A stretch of DNA of 64,000 bases from Beverwykella pulmonaria (taxonomy: Eukaryota; Ascomycota; Dothideomycetes; Pleosporales; Melanommataceae). A model generated the notes under the pieces. It was given only the letters and a program-made list of their open reading frames with translations, did not search any database and was not told the DNA's origin. The stretch is from assembly GCA_001599595.1 (NCBI GenBank), contig BCHH01000005.1, positions 272,608 through 336,607 of the forward strand, in the 5' to 3' direction. The position numbers and the translations under genes were made by a program. Position 1 is the first letter of the stretch, and every line of letters starts with the position of its first letter. Positions 32,761 to 43,591 of the stretch are shown in pieces.

Positions 32761-33913
32761 ATGCCTCATGCTTTGTCACCAGAAAGAGAAGAACCAAGCT
32801 TCAATGGAGAGAAACTATTCGTAAACGACGGCCTGCTTCGACCAGATCAGGTCGGCGCATTGAAAGAATCCTCTCCAGACATGCCGATAGAAGAGTTACG
32901 TAGGCGTTATAGCGAGGATGGCTACGTTTTTCTGAAAGGACTACTTCCCCGCGAAGATGTCCTGAAAGCACGCCAAGCATACTTCGAGATGTTGGCTCCG
33001 AGCGGTGTGTTGAAGCCCAACACGGCTCCCGTTGAAGGCATCTTTGACCCTGCCAAAGACAAAGCAGATTATCCTGGGATTGGCGCTGGTGCTGCCCCAG
33101 GGAACGGAAAGCCCGGAGGGTCAAATGCTGAGACGTTTGTCGATTTGGCACTAGCGGCTCACTACGCGGACTGGTATAAAGAGACGTTCTGCAAGCATCC
33201 AGTACTGAAGGACATGATTGCTCGTCTCACTGGCTGGGGCGACAACACACTCGGCGTTCGAAGAAGCCTGTTGAGGAATAATACCCCTGGAAATAAGGCA
33301 ATTGGAGTCCACTACGACCAGATATTCCTGAGGCATGGTGAGCCCACCAGCACAACAGCGTGGGTGCCGATGGGGGATGTCGCTTTGACAGGAGGAGGTT
33401 TAATTTATCTGGAAAATGGTAAGAAACTATCTTACTGTGCTGTTAACCCTTATTGATTCTAGAACAGGCCACACTCTTGGCCAAGAGATCGAAGCGGACT
33501 TTACTCGAAAGGCAATGGAGAGCGGCTTGTCGATTGAAGAGTCAAAGGATGCGTTCAATCAAAACATGCTCTCCACAGGTCTGTTAGCCGACGGACCCCT
33601 GGAATATGCAGACGCCTTCAAACGGAGGTGGCTGGTGACCTCGTACGAAGCGGGAGATGTCGTCCTCCACTCTCCATTTGCAGTATGTATAGAGGCTAAA
33701 ATACAACCGTGACCGCTAATTGAAATAGATCCATGCTTCAACGATGAACTATGACTCAAACAATGTGATTCGAGTTGGGACTGATCTGAGATTTGTCAAT
33801 GGGTCAAGACCGTGGGATACGGTGAGCTTCAAATTTAAATGCTAGCGCTGTATCTAAATGCTAATTCCTCACAGCGATGGGATAAGGACTACGAGTTCAA
33901 TGATGGCGTTTGA
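32761..33913 (+). CDS. Phytanoyl-CoA dioxygenase (PhyH) family 2-oxoglutarate/Fe(II) enzyme
   Basis: Four exons: 32761-33418, 33468-33682, 33729-33821, 33875-33913, encoding 334 residues from the ATG of MPHALSPEREEPSF. Introns of 49, 46 and 53 nt keep frame. The PhyH pattern is clear: DGYVFLKGLLPREDVLKAR near residue 55, the iron-binding His-x-Asp at H184 and D186 (GVHYDQ), the distal His H293 (AIHASTMN), and Arg306, a candidate 2-oxoglutarate ligand (NVIRVGTDLRF). Such enzymes hydroxylate or desaturate small molecules, in fungi often in secondary metabolism. It has no signal peptide and is probably cytosolic or peroxisomal; no clear PTS1 (it ends NDGV). The divergent regulator and nearby FAD monooxygenase suggest one pathway. 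Confidence 0.92.
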
Positions 33914-34571
33914 GGGAGACTCGAACAAGTGAGTGGATGGTACGGGAATCGATAGGGATGGTCAAGCATTAACAGGAACTTGTAATGACTTCCAAGATAT
34001 CTGTGCCCTTTACTATTCTCGGCAATGACTTAAATAAACAAATGGATGAATAGGTAAAGTAAAGGGCGGTAGAAAACTATTGTCATAACATTGAATTCAC
34101 TGGATTATTGTACTACCCTCCTCCTTCATGTACAAAGTAGGGGTAAGAGAATTTTGAGATTCAGCACGACGAGAAGGTAACTTCATCGTGTTCCAAGCTT
34201 AGTGATGCCATCTTCCGAGGTTTCCTGGATAGTGTAGACATGGTCACGTGGCACCGTGCTGAGATTTACAACCTTAATCTGCACCGGCGCGCCGACACCC
34301 TCCCACATAAAGCTACCTAGCCTTCCATAATCCACCCACCTTAGTTCTACCGACAACTTCTGCAAAAAAACAGCTATTCAAACACAGCCATTTCTCCTCT
34401 TCCGGTTGCAGGCGCCGCGGGGCTAAGGCGTCTGCCATTTTCTTTGGCCGAGCTTTCCCAATCACCTTCGCCACCGGTTCGAAATTATACCTCCGGGTGG
34501 ACACCGCTGTGCCGGATAGTTCTACTCAAATTCCTCTTCAGAGCATTTAACCTCCTGCCATTGTGGCCAGA
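33914..34571. other. Intergenic
   Basis: Downstream of the dioxygenase gene and upstream of the next plus-strand gene. No coding region; a CACGTG E-box-like site lies near 34227. Confidence 0.5.
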
Positions 34572-35823
34572 ATGCAAGCCCCAACCGCACCTACTCCCCC
34601 TGAAATCCTTGATAAGACCAACGATCCACCTGCAGCATTCGCCATAATCAACCTCGAATGCCTTTTCAATATCCTCAAACCTCTCATGGACAGCACTGCT
34701 CAATCAGACACGGAGTTAGCCACATGGATCAATGCCAACTACTTCAGTCCTCTCCACAAGGATGGTGTACAGTTTAGGCGAGTTGAGACGGCGGAGGGCT
34801 TCCGCATGCTATTTTCAGCATTTAGGCGTGCTCAAGTCCTCACCAACAGGGCGGTGGATAAGTGGCCGTTCTTCGATAGTGGTTGGAATGGTTATAAGCC
34901 TATGAGTCAGAAAAGGGTCAAAGAGGCGGCCGGAGTAAGAGTGCAGAACGGGCAGATAGTGCTAACTGAAAACGGGAAAAATAGTACTATAGAGACGTCA
35001 CTACCAGGTATGTTTCCTTTTGTTTGAATTGCCTACACATCTGTCGCCATTTGGGGATGTTTATAGAGAGCAATTGATTACTTTGGGCAAGCCCAATGAT
35101 GTCATTATTGTAAGAGTACTTCAGAAAGCCAGCCCAAAAGGCTCTTGGGAAGACACAAGAGATCTCAGCACAGACTATTGGGCGTAGTACATTCTTTATA
35201 GATTAGGCCTTTGTACAGTTTCACAGATGTTCTTGCACGCAAGCCTGAAACAGGAATTAGCAAGCTAACAACAACCAGCAGGTCCCATTAAGCGGGTGGC
35301 TACCACTCCAGAAACGAGCGGGCATACTTCGCTCATGTCAGGTGACTCAACGTCCTCAAATGTGCCGGAGGGGAACATCGACGCGGGTGACTCAACTCGA
35401 TTTCCTGGTGCGTTCCCTCTTATCGCAGCCCGCAAGCCATTCACTCCGCGCCTATGCAACGAGTCTGATTAACCAGGTCCAGAATCCACTTTTGAAAGTA
35501 TGAACACACCCACCTCCATAACCTCGACACCGAGCCTTCCCTGTCTTCCCACCAACATGCCCATAACCGCCGCTAGCGCTGAACCTGTGCGCACAAACCT
35601 CGACGCACTTCCCCCATTGTCCACATACAATAGAAACAAGCGCAAGAGAAACTCCTCTCCCGTCCCGCGCAAGAAACAGCGCGGCGGAAACAAGAAGCAG
35701 GATACAGACGACGACGATTCCTCCAATAATTATGTGGCGCTCGCCAACTATAGAAGCTCGACGAACAAGCGCGCAGCTTTGAGGCTATCTGCATCTGCAG
35801 TTCCGAGGATTGCGCACCAGTAG
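34572..35823 (+). CDS. Hypothetical protein with basic nuclear-localisation-like region
   Basis: Three exons are proposed: 34572-35007, 35282-35407, 35477-35823, encoding 302 residues from the ATG of MQAPTAPTPPEILDK. The first intron (274 nt) is long for this window, and its acceptor is a NAGNAG (CAGCAG), so one Ala may be optional. Both introns lie in the same phase after Pro-Gly, as though the small second exon were a duplicated linker. Residues 1-145 look folded (LECLFNILKPLMD; WINANYFSPLHKDG). The rest is Ser/Thr/Pro-rich, with a bipartite basic cluster (RNKRKRNSSPVPRKKQRGG) that would suit nuclear import. No family recognised. The frame continues past the TAG as coding-like sequence; see the next entry. 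Confidence 0.6.
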
Positions 35824-36030
35824 CGTTCTATGAATGTGTCCCTTCCAACATCACCTTCCTCGCCCGCATCACCCCACACCGGCATCCACGATATCTCACT
35901 CTCCCCGTCACTCTTCACGCGCGATATCGCGGTTATCGAGCGGTACGTCGAGTAGAAGGAGCAGGAGGATGGGACGGATTTGACGTTTGAGCGATTTGCT
36001 AGGCTCTTTGAGTTTGCGAAGACGAAATAA
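35824..36030 (+). pseudogene. In-frame coding-like extension beyond two TAG stops
   Basis: After the TAG at 35821-35823 the same frame runs on as plausible protein (HTGIHDISLSPSLFTRDIAV), meets a second TAG at 35953-35955, and continues through DGTDLTFERFARLFEFAKTK to a TAA at 36028-36030. Both interruptions are TAG and could come from CAG or GAG codons. Either the gene has lost its C-terminal 69 codons by nonsense changes, or the stops are bypassed. No GT-AG intron removes either stop in an obvious way. Confidence 0.45.
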
Positions 36031-38046
36031 GCAACGGAATAGGAGTATGAGTGTGGTCATGGAATTACAACTTAGTGGAGTGATGGGGTGTGTCTTTATA
36101 TCCAAGCCTGGGTCTAAATGGGCTACATGGACGAAAGAAGACCTGACTAGGTATATACTTCATACTGTCTCTCCGACTTAACACGTCTTAAACCAACACA
36201 AAAGCCCCTTTGGCAAATACAATATGCTTGAGCCTAGCATAACAAATTTGCCAAGCATCTGCCTGAGTACCTCAACACTCTGTGTTAGCTTCCTGGACCG
36301 GTTCATGTTGAAGGGACAAGATAATTCGACGTCATTGCCCCCATGCCATCGTGTCCACAGCCGCGCCATGCAAGACTGAGGCACAGCTTCTTGGCCCCAA
36401 ACCGTGAGACTGGGACGCGGTCGGATTAAGCTTATAAGCGCGGTCCGAAAGGTGATGTGCGATTTGTGACGAGGGTGTGATGCAGGTGTAAGCTGGGACT
36501 GAGGGTGGGTGGGGTCCGAAAAGGGCAGGCAAAACTGGTGTTGGATTTGAGGTATGAGTTATAACAAGAACCCTGAGAAAGACAAGCTTGTTTTACTGCC
36601 TTCTGTCGTGTATGAGGGAGTAATGCAAAAAATATACAATTACGGTTAGTAACGCCTCTTGGCTGACACAAGAGGACAGCGCTGTCCTGGGCCTGGCTAT
36701 GGGTCCAAGGTAAATTGCACTGCAAACGGTGTTGAAAGTCCAAGATTCGAAATATCATACTTGTGGCTTCTTATCCGATCCGCCTCAGCCACCTTCTCCG
36801 GCGACACAAGCACTTCCGATAGGAAGGCTCTAGTATCCCACGTGCTTACTTCCTGTCAACGCAGTGACACAATGTGCTGCCATGCTCATCTCACCACGCC
36901 AAGCGAGGTCACTTGGAAAGTGTAAAGCGCCACATTTCCATTCAACGTTATCGTGCTGCACTCCAGCAAGCCCCTTATCCGGTTTTAGCCTGACATTCCC
37001 ACCCCAGTCCTGCCACTCCCTGACGTTTTCCGTGGTCTGTCTGCTGCGTCTTCTTCTCGAAATAGGAAGCCTGGAATGCTGAATTCGGATGTGTATTGCT
37101 AATGTCAGGTACATCTGCCGAGTCATTCCTCTGCGTCGGCACTTGGCCATTGGCCCCCAGATCCCCGGTTGGGCAAAGTGACTGTCAATATCGGGAGATG
37201 GACGACCGGGAGGCGATCCGCGGGCCTGGGCGGTGGGAGAAGTGCACGGCACTGGCGCTGGGACGATGTTCCCATCACCTCCTCGTTAGCGTTCGGAGAG
37301 ATGTCGCCGGAGGTGCCCCCAGAAACGAAGTTCTTGGGTGCAAATGTCTCTATACGAGGCGGCTGCCGCCTGTATCAATAAATAGTGAGGTCGACTCGCG
37401 AAGCGAATATACTGGGCGCATTATGCGTCAGTCGATAGCGGCTGTTCGCTTTTTGCAGGCGAAAGACCGTTGGGAAGCGGCCTCGGCTGCGGGAGAGGGA
37501 CGGGCCAAATGGGACTAGGAAACAGAGAAAAGACGCTACAAAACAGCATCTCTCCAATAGAAACAGCCGAACCCTCTTACTCAGCGCGGGTCTGTTCTCT
37601 AGCCGTTCCGCGCTCCTCACTCTATGAGGGAGCAAAGTGTGCCGTCCATGTACTCGCATACCGCCCTCGATACCAGCAGCCTCTTTTTCGTTAGAAGCGC
37701 GAGCTCCCCTGCATGGCTCCACATTCCTTACGAGTCCAGAAGACGCCATCCAATTTGCTCTTTTCGTCGTCGTCTCGGAACGCTACATTCTGCCCAAATC
37801 TCCGATGCAGAGAACAAATGTTGGAATCGTCCGTTCGCTGCTCGACCGCCATACGTAATCTAGCATCCTATCTAATATGAACCATGTCCCGCGCGCCATT
37901 TCATCCCACGGTCCTGGGACTGCTTCCCTCATTAAGCCGACCTTACCCTGTGTCTGCCCTGGCTTCTGGGATTCTCTTCTCCCACTCACTATCACCACCG
38001 CGGACGCAAGGCAGCCAGTGTCACGGATCTCCGCCCAGAAATCCAG
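36031..38046. other. Intergenic, upstream of the carboxylesterase gene
   Basis: Two kilobases with several GC-rich overlapping frames (for example 36830-37252 minus and 37096-37518 plus) on both strands. None has a domain, signal peptide or splice partner. I see no gene. Confidence 0.45.
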
Positions 38047-40057
38047 ATGAAGCGCTTCTCAGTCCTCAGCGCACTTGCGCTGCTCGCGCTCAATGGCAGC
38101 CCGGGTGTCATCGCCGAGCCAATTCCACGCCCACTCGCCGAGCGCGCAGTCCCTACTGTCGACCTGGGCTACGCCGTGTACCAGGGCTCCTATGACGCCA
38201 GCTATAACGTGAACATCTTCAAAGGGCATGTATCTTCCCATGTGCGCATAATTGAGTTGCCAAACTAACGCCCAGTCTCAGAATCCGGTATGCGGCCCCG
38301 CCGTTGGGGAACCTCAGATTTGCCGCCCCGATTGCGCCCACGACGAACAGGACGTCCACCACGCCTGCCACGAGCGACCCGCCGCAGTGTCCCCAGACGG
38401 GCGCATCGGCTGAGACGCCACCAGAGTATGGGTTCACCTCTGGACCAGGAAATGAGGATTGTCTGTTCTTGAACGTGTTTGCACCTGCGAATGCGACCAA
38501 GTTGCCCGTTTTCTTCTGGATCCGTGAGTCTTTCTGGATGTTTCGAACCCGAAACTCTATGCTGACGTGATGCAGATGGCGGTGGTTATGCTCTCTTTTC
38601 TGCGGCTGGCCTCGATCCCACTGAGATGATGGCCACAAACGGCAATAACTTCGTCTCCGTTGTTATCCAGTACCGATTGGGCGCATTTGGATTCCTGCCC
38701 GGAGACGACGTCAAGGCGGACGGCGCTCTCAATGCCGGATTGCTCGACATGAATTTTGCCCTGCAGTGGGTGCAGAACAATATCAAGAAATTTGGTGGGG
38801 ATCCGGCGCGTGTCACTATTGGTAGGAGAGTTTCTAGAAGCTTTAAAGAATGAATGGCTAACGTTGATAGCTGGTGAATCGGCAGGCGCCGGTGCGGTCA
38901 TGTACCAGGCCATGGCATACGGCGGCAAGCAGAACAAGAGTCTCTTCAACAACGTACGCAAACCTTACTCTGATGTGAATTAAAGATCACGTGCTAAACA
39001 TTCACAGATCATCTCAGCCAGCCCCTGGGTCCCCAATCAATACAACTACAACGACGCCGTCCCTGCCAAAGCGTACGATGACTTCGCGTCCGCTGCCGGC
39101 TGCTCTAATGCAACAGACACCCTCCAATGCCTGCGCGACTCCGAGTCCGCTGTTCTGCAGAACGCCAGTGCGAAAGTCTCTGAAGCCGGACCCTTTGGCA
39201 CCTTCGCCTTCCTGCCCGTGACCGATGGGACATTCATCCAGCAGCGGCCCTCGCAGCAACTGCTCTCCAAATCGCTCAAAGGAAAACGCATTCTAGCAGG
39301 CAACATGGCGAACGAAGGTGTGCCCCTGAGCCCGCCAACCTTCAACACGCTCGCCAAATTCCGCGAATATGTCACTACCACCTTCCCTGGCTTCTCCGCG
39401 GCGGATAAGACTGCTCTCGAGAAACAGTACTCTTACGCAGGCGACACCTCCGACACCGATCCCTCCGACCCACTCTTCTCTACAACCGGCACCTCGGGCC
39501 CAACAGCGGTAAACCAGTCCATCTTTGCAACAGGCCAGCAACAGCGCCTCTTCAACGTCTTCGCCGAATACGCCTTTGACTGCCCATCATACTGGCTCGC
39601 CTCCGCCTTCCCTCAGGCCTGGAAATACGAATACGACATTCCTCCGGCCTACCATGGGTACGATCTAACCGCATACTGGTCTAAGAATTCTGTCGTACCC
39701 GGTATCGCCTTCAAGCACGCCTTTCAAAAAATCTGGGGCTCATTCATCGTTTCCAACACGCCTGTCATTTCCGTCGCTGACGCGATGGGTGGGATGAGCA
39801 ACGCGACCGTCCCCGTAGGGTCCGGTGGGAATATAAAATGGCCGGTGTGGAGCGAGGCGAATCCATCGCTGCTCAGTTTGAATACGACAGGGGGAACACC
39901 CGTATTTAGAAAAGCGACGGATAATTTGAAGTATTATGTTTACGTGGAGCCGGGGGTTACGAACGTGTTCAAGGTGGCGGATGCGAAGAAGTGGGAGGGA
40001 GGAAGGGGGACACGGTGTGCGTGGTGGAGGGGGGTGGCGGCCAAGGTGCCGTACTGA
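38047..40057 (+). CDS. Secreted carboxylesterase type B (lipase/cholinesterase-like)
   Basis: Five exons: 38047-38225, 38282-38523, 38576-38821, 38871-38953, 39008-40057, encoding 599 residues. It has an N-terminal signal peptide ([20 protein letters not shown]). Family motifs: [28 protein letters not shown], the oxyanion loop HGGGYALF, and the nucleophile elbow GESAGAG with Ser226. An acidic residue in NEGVPL and the His of [13 protein letters not shown] are the likely triad partners. Enzymes of this fold hydrolyse carboxylic esters outside the cell. Intron 1 (38226-38281) appears to use a GC donor (GCATGT), because only that site gives GIRYAAPP; the other introns are GT-AG. Several Asn-x-Ser/Thr sites fit a glycoprotein. 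Confidence 0.92.
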
Positions 40058-41365
40058 GGAAGACGGATAGGGAATTGTAATTATAATAGTATACGTAGAA
40101 TAAGATCTCTTTTGTACTTGACTGGGATACGGACCTGGCTTGGTGGGCATGCTGTCGTGATATTGGATGAAATGACCTTGGTTCCATGCCTCAATATCCA
40201 GAGACCGAGTTTGGAAAAACAGGCGCTTCAAGCCCAAGTCCAACCTCACACTCTCGCCTTCTCCAGTCCAAACCTCTATCACGTTGCCCAGCAATTCACC
40301 ACCGAGCCACACCCATCCATCCATCCAGCCAACCTCCCACGTGTCCAACCTCTCCACCGCCCGATGTCGAACCCGCTTCCCGAACTCGCCTACCCCGGCC
40401 CCACCATCCTCTTAGCCCCGCGCCCCCGTCAGCCGCCTCTCGGAAACAAAAACAAAAACGGGCGTTTAAGACAAGCCACGAACTGGTTCGTTCCTCGAAA
40501 TTAGCCGCGGGCACGGGATTCGTACACATAGGATTCGTGGCTGGAACTCACAGTCCAATTTGAAAAGAAAAAAAAAGGGCCAAGAACGTGACAGGTGAAT
40601 ACAAAACTGGCATGTGAAGCCCCGAAGCCAGATGGATAGGTGGAGACGTAAGAGAATCACACCACAGCGGTAAACATGCCGCGCGGCTCTCGCCGAACCT
40701 CGTTACTAACGCGAGGCGGCGAGGGTGTTGGTGGCGGCATTGCCTGTTAGCCGCGGAAGGAAGTACCCCCAAGCCACATACCACCAAAGACCAAGTGTGG
40801 ATTTGAAGAAACGGGAGAAACAAGCATAATATTTGGATGGCGTTATGTATTCGATCGAAATGTAGACTCAGATTTGGATCATGAACAAGGAAGGGAGATG
40901 CACCCTATCCAAAAAAAGTCCCTCATCTCCCAATATGGTTTACGTGGATATCATCAACCCAACCCAGTTCAACTCCAAAAATCCAATAACTAGAGGCCTC
41001 CAACTCCGCCGCTATGACATGGTCGTTATCGCCAGATAGACCCAAAAGAAATAGTGTTCGTGATCCATAACCCTTAACGTAATAATTAAGCCAGATATTG
41101 ACATGTTGCGCATTCAGCCGGGACGAACACGAGAATAGAGGGAAACTGCCAGAGATGATTCCAATACGCCGTTCGATTTTGGGTGTATATGTCGAGAACA
41201 AAAGTGTGGTATAGGTAGATGGGTGGTGGATAATGCAGGCTGAATCTATTGTAGCCAGATGACGCCGAAGTTTTCTGCTCCGTTTCATGCGATGCTTTTT
41301 GGGTATGCGTTTCGAGGCCGTAAACGTTGCGTTGCAGGTAATGAACGAGTCGAGGAAGAGGCATC
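40058..41365. other. Intergenic between convergent genes
   Basis: The esterase (plus) and rhodopsin-domain (minus) genes end towards this 1.3-kb spacer. It contains A-rich and C-rich simple tracts near 40450-40580. No gene recognised. Confidence 0.5.
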
Positions 41366-42885
41366 TCACTTCTTCCTCACCTCCCAAACATTCTTCCTCA
41401 TACCCTGAGTACTCTTCCGTCCCTTCGCCCAGCTACTCCTCTTACCACCCGTCTGCGCCTCTTCTATCGTAGCCTCACTATCCACTCCTATCCCGCCGCT
41501 CGAGCTTCCCGGTTCCGTCATTTCGCCTGAGGTATTAGAGTGACCCCTCTCCACTTTGTTCCAGAACTGCGCTGGTCGCGGCTGCGCGACTATGACGTCC
41601 CCCTCTTTTAGTGCATTAGCATCTCCGGGCGACCCTGGCACCCATCTATTTTCCCCTTCTTCTTCGTTTCCGAGTATTGTGCGCGATTGGCTGTCGGTGC
41701 CGGTCGGATCCGCGTTGGAGAGGCCGAGAGAGCGCGCCATGCGGCTTCGTCGAGATACGGTAGGGGCGGGTGGTGTTGCGGAAGAAGATTTGGAGGATTT
41801 GAAGGCGGAAGAACCGGGGAGGAGGGGTTTGCGCTTCCGCCACATGTGCCATATGATGGGGAGGTTTGTGCACAGAATCCCGCCCAGAGGTTCGAAGACG
41901 CTGTATGCGCCGAGAGGAACGTATGACCAGGTGAAATCGGGGTTACCATGGCCGAGCACGACGGTAAGACGGATAGATGAGACTATGCATGTACTGTAGA
42001 AGCGTGGTTGTTAGCTTCCTGATGTGTGGAGGTGATCTAAAAATGACATACGCTAGACCAATAGAGAAGATGAAGCAGAGAAGCAACTTCTTCTTCATCT
42101 GCAGCTGCAGATGCCAGATCACCGGGATTGGTATCAGGAATATCCAAATATCGGTGATAAGATTCGTGATGTTAGTGAAATATGTGAATGTGACGAGGTT
42201 GAGGCATTTCCCTGTGACGTTGCTGTCCCAATAGGCCTCTATGGGTCTGCAGACAAGGGCGAGCGCGACGGTGATACCGATTCCCCAAGAGGTGACGAAG
42301 GCTGCAGTGGCGAGGACGATCTTCCGGAACAGAGGGACAGCGAAGACGCGGTAGTAGAAGGCAAGGATACCCAGTTTGACGGTGACGAGGGCGATGTCGT
42401 AGAAATGGCTGAAGACGTAGTCGCCCTGAACGTTTAGTTAACCTCCATCGCGAGACCGAAATACGCTGCCGGTGTCGCGTACCTTTCGGACCATAGTCAA
42501 GTCATGAGGGGCAACGGCAATGACATGTCTGCCCATTCCGTGAGGCGGGCCTGACGTTGTCAGTTGTGAAACATAACAAATGATTGCAGCGCGTAGGATT
42601 TCTACCATATCCCAGCCCACTTGCACATTCACCGATCAAGCAAATCTATCGCAAACATTCAGAAGTGGACGTGGCCAACAGGATGGAAGAGCGTACGGTT
42701 GCGAAGACGATCAGGTAGTCGTCCAATGTGATGCCGTTCCTTCCCGCTCGTTTTGCCCATAACCGAAGGCTGGTGCTAATGGTCGCTGCTACGATGGGCA
42801 CACTATACACCCAATGAATCTCTGATACTCTGGAATCATTGATGTGCTCTTTCATGTAAGACAGCTGCTCTGAAGTGAACGCCAT
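41366..42885 (-). CDS. Seven-helix rhodopsin-domain integral membrane protein (PTH11/SAT4-like)
   Basis: Five exons: 42697-42885, 42606-42645, 42483-42550, 42052-42425, 41366-41993, encoding 432 residues from MAFTSEQLSYMKEH. Exon 2 is only 40 nt, and exons 2 and 3 restore the family pattern ECASGLGYGPPHGMGRHV. Hydrophobic segments fit seven helices up to about residue 290, with LDDYLIVFAT, LVTVKLGILAFYYRVF, ALALVCRPIEAYWD and LITDIWIFLIPIPVIW, all typical of the fungal rhodopsin-like family (PF20684, named from memory). The C-terminal 140 residues are hydrophilic, Ser/Gly/Glu-rich and probably cytosolic. Members include candidate orphan receptors such as Pth11; this one lacks an N-terminal CFEM domain. 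The ligand is unknown. Confidence 0.9.
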
Positions 42886-43559
42886 GGTTCATGGGCGCGG
42901 ACCGGAAGGTCCAGTGCGAGTGTGGTGTGGTAAGTGGCGCTGAAGGAGGCTGAGAGCTAAGCTGCTCACATTGCTGCCGGGAGTCGAGTGGAGGGAGCAG
43001 CGCGGAGGGATGCAGAGCTAGAGCCTCTCTTATCGCGGACAAATCGCGTGCAGCATGTTGCGCGATGAGGATTGAAGGAGGAAGCAAGAGGGGTAGGGTT
43101 TGGAGATGGAACGAGTTCTCCCGGCGTTGATATTAGCACCTCGACTATGGTCGAGCAGCCAGTGCGAAAAAAGAAAGAGTCCCCGTCATTATTGCCGGCA
43201 GCATTATTGCGATGCACAGGGTTCGGCGGCGATGGCTCCCTCTTTCAGCCTGCAACCCTGCCTGGCGCCTAGGGGCGGGTAGGCCGGATCGCTATTCGTG
43301 CGGCGGGTCGATTGCGGCGTCTGAAGCTGTCTGCGGGCATGGAGGTGCTGATGACGAGTTGCAAATTGAGTTCTTGTGCAACCCTCCAGCTGTGCTCATC
43401 GCGGTTTGAGAGGTTGGGCGGTTGGCGCCGCCACCATCCGCTTCGCCGAGTCTGCTGAGCGCTTTGATACAGGACATCCCTGCGACGCATCAATGGACAT
43501 TCGCAATGCGCGATGCGCGATGTGCGTTTGATGTCGACGACACTTCAACGACGTCTGAT

Positions 43560-43591
<32 letters not shown>

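Noticed and set aside
36830..37252. 140-codon minus-strand frame and 37096-37518 plus-strand frame
   Set aside because: GC-rich sequence keeps several frames open at once; Arg/Pro/Gly-rich translations without domain or splice context.
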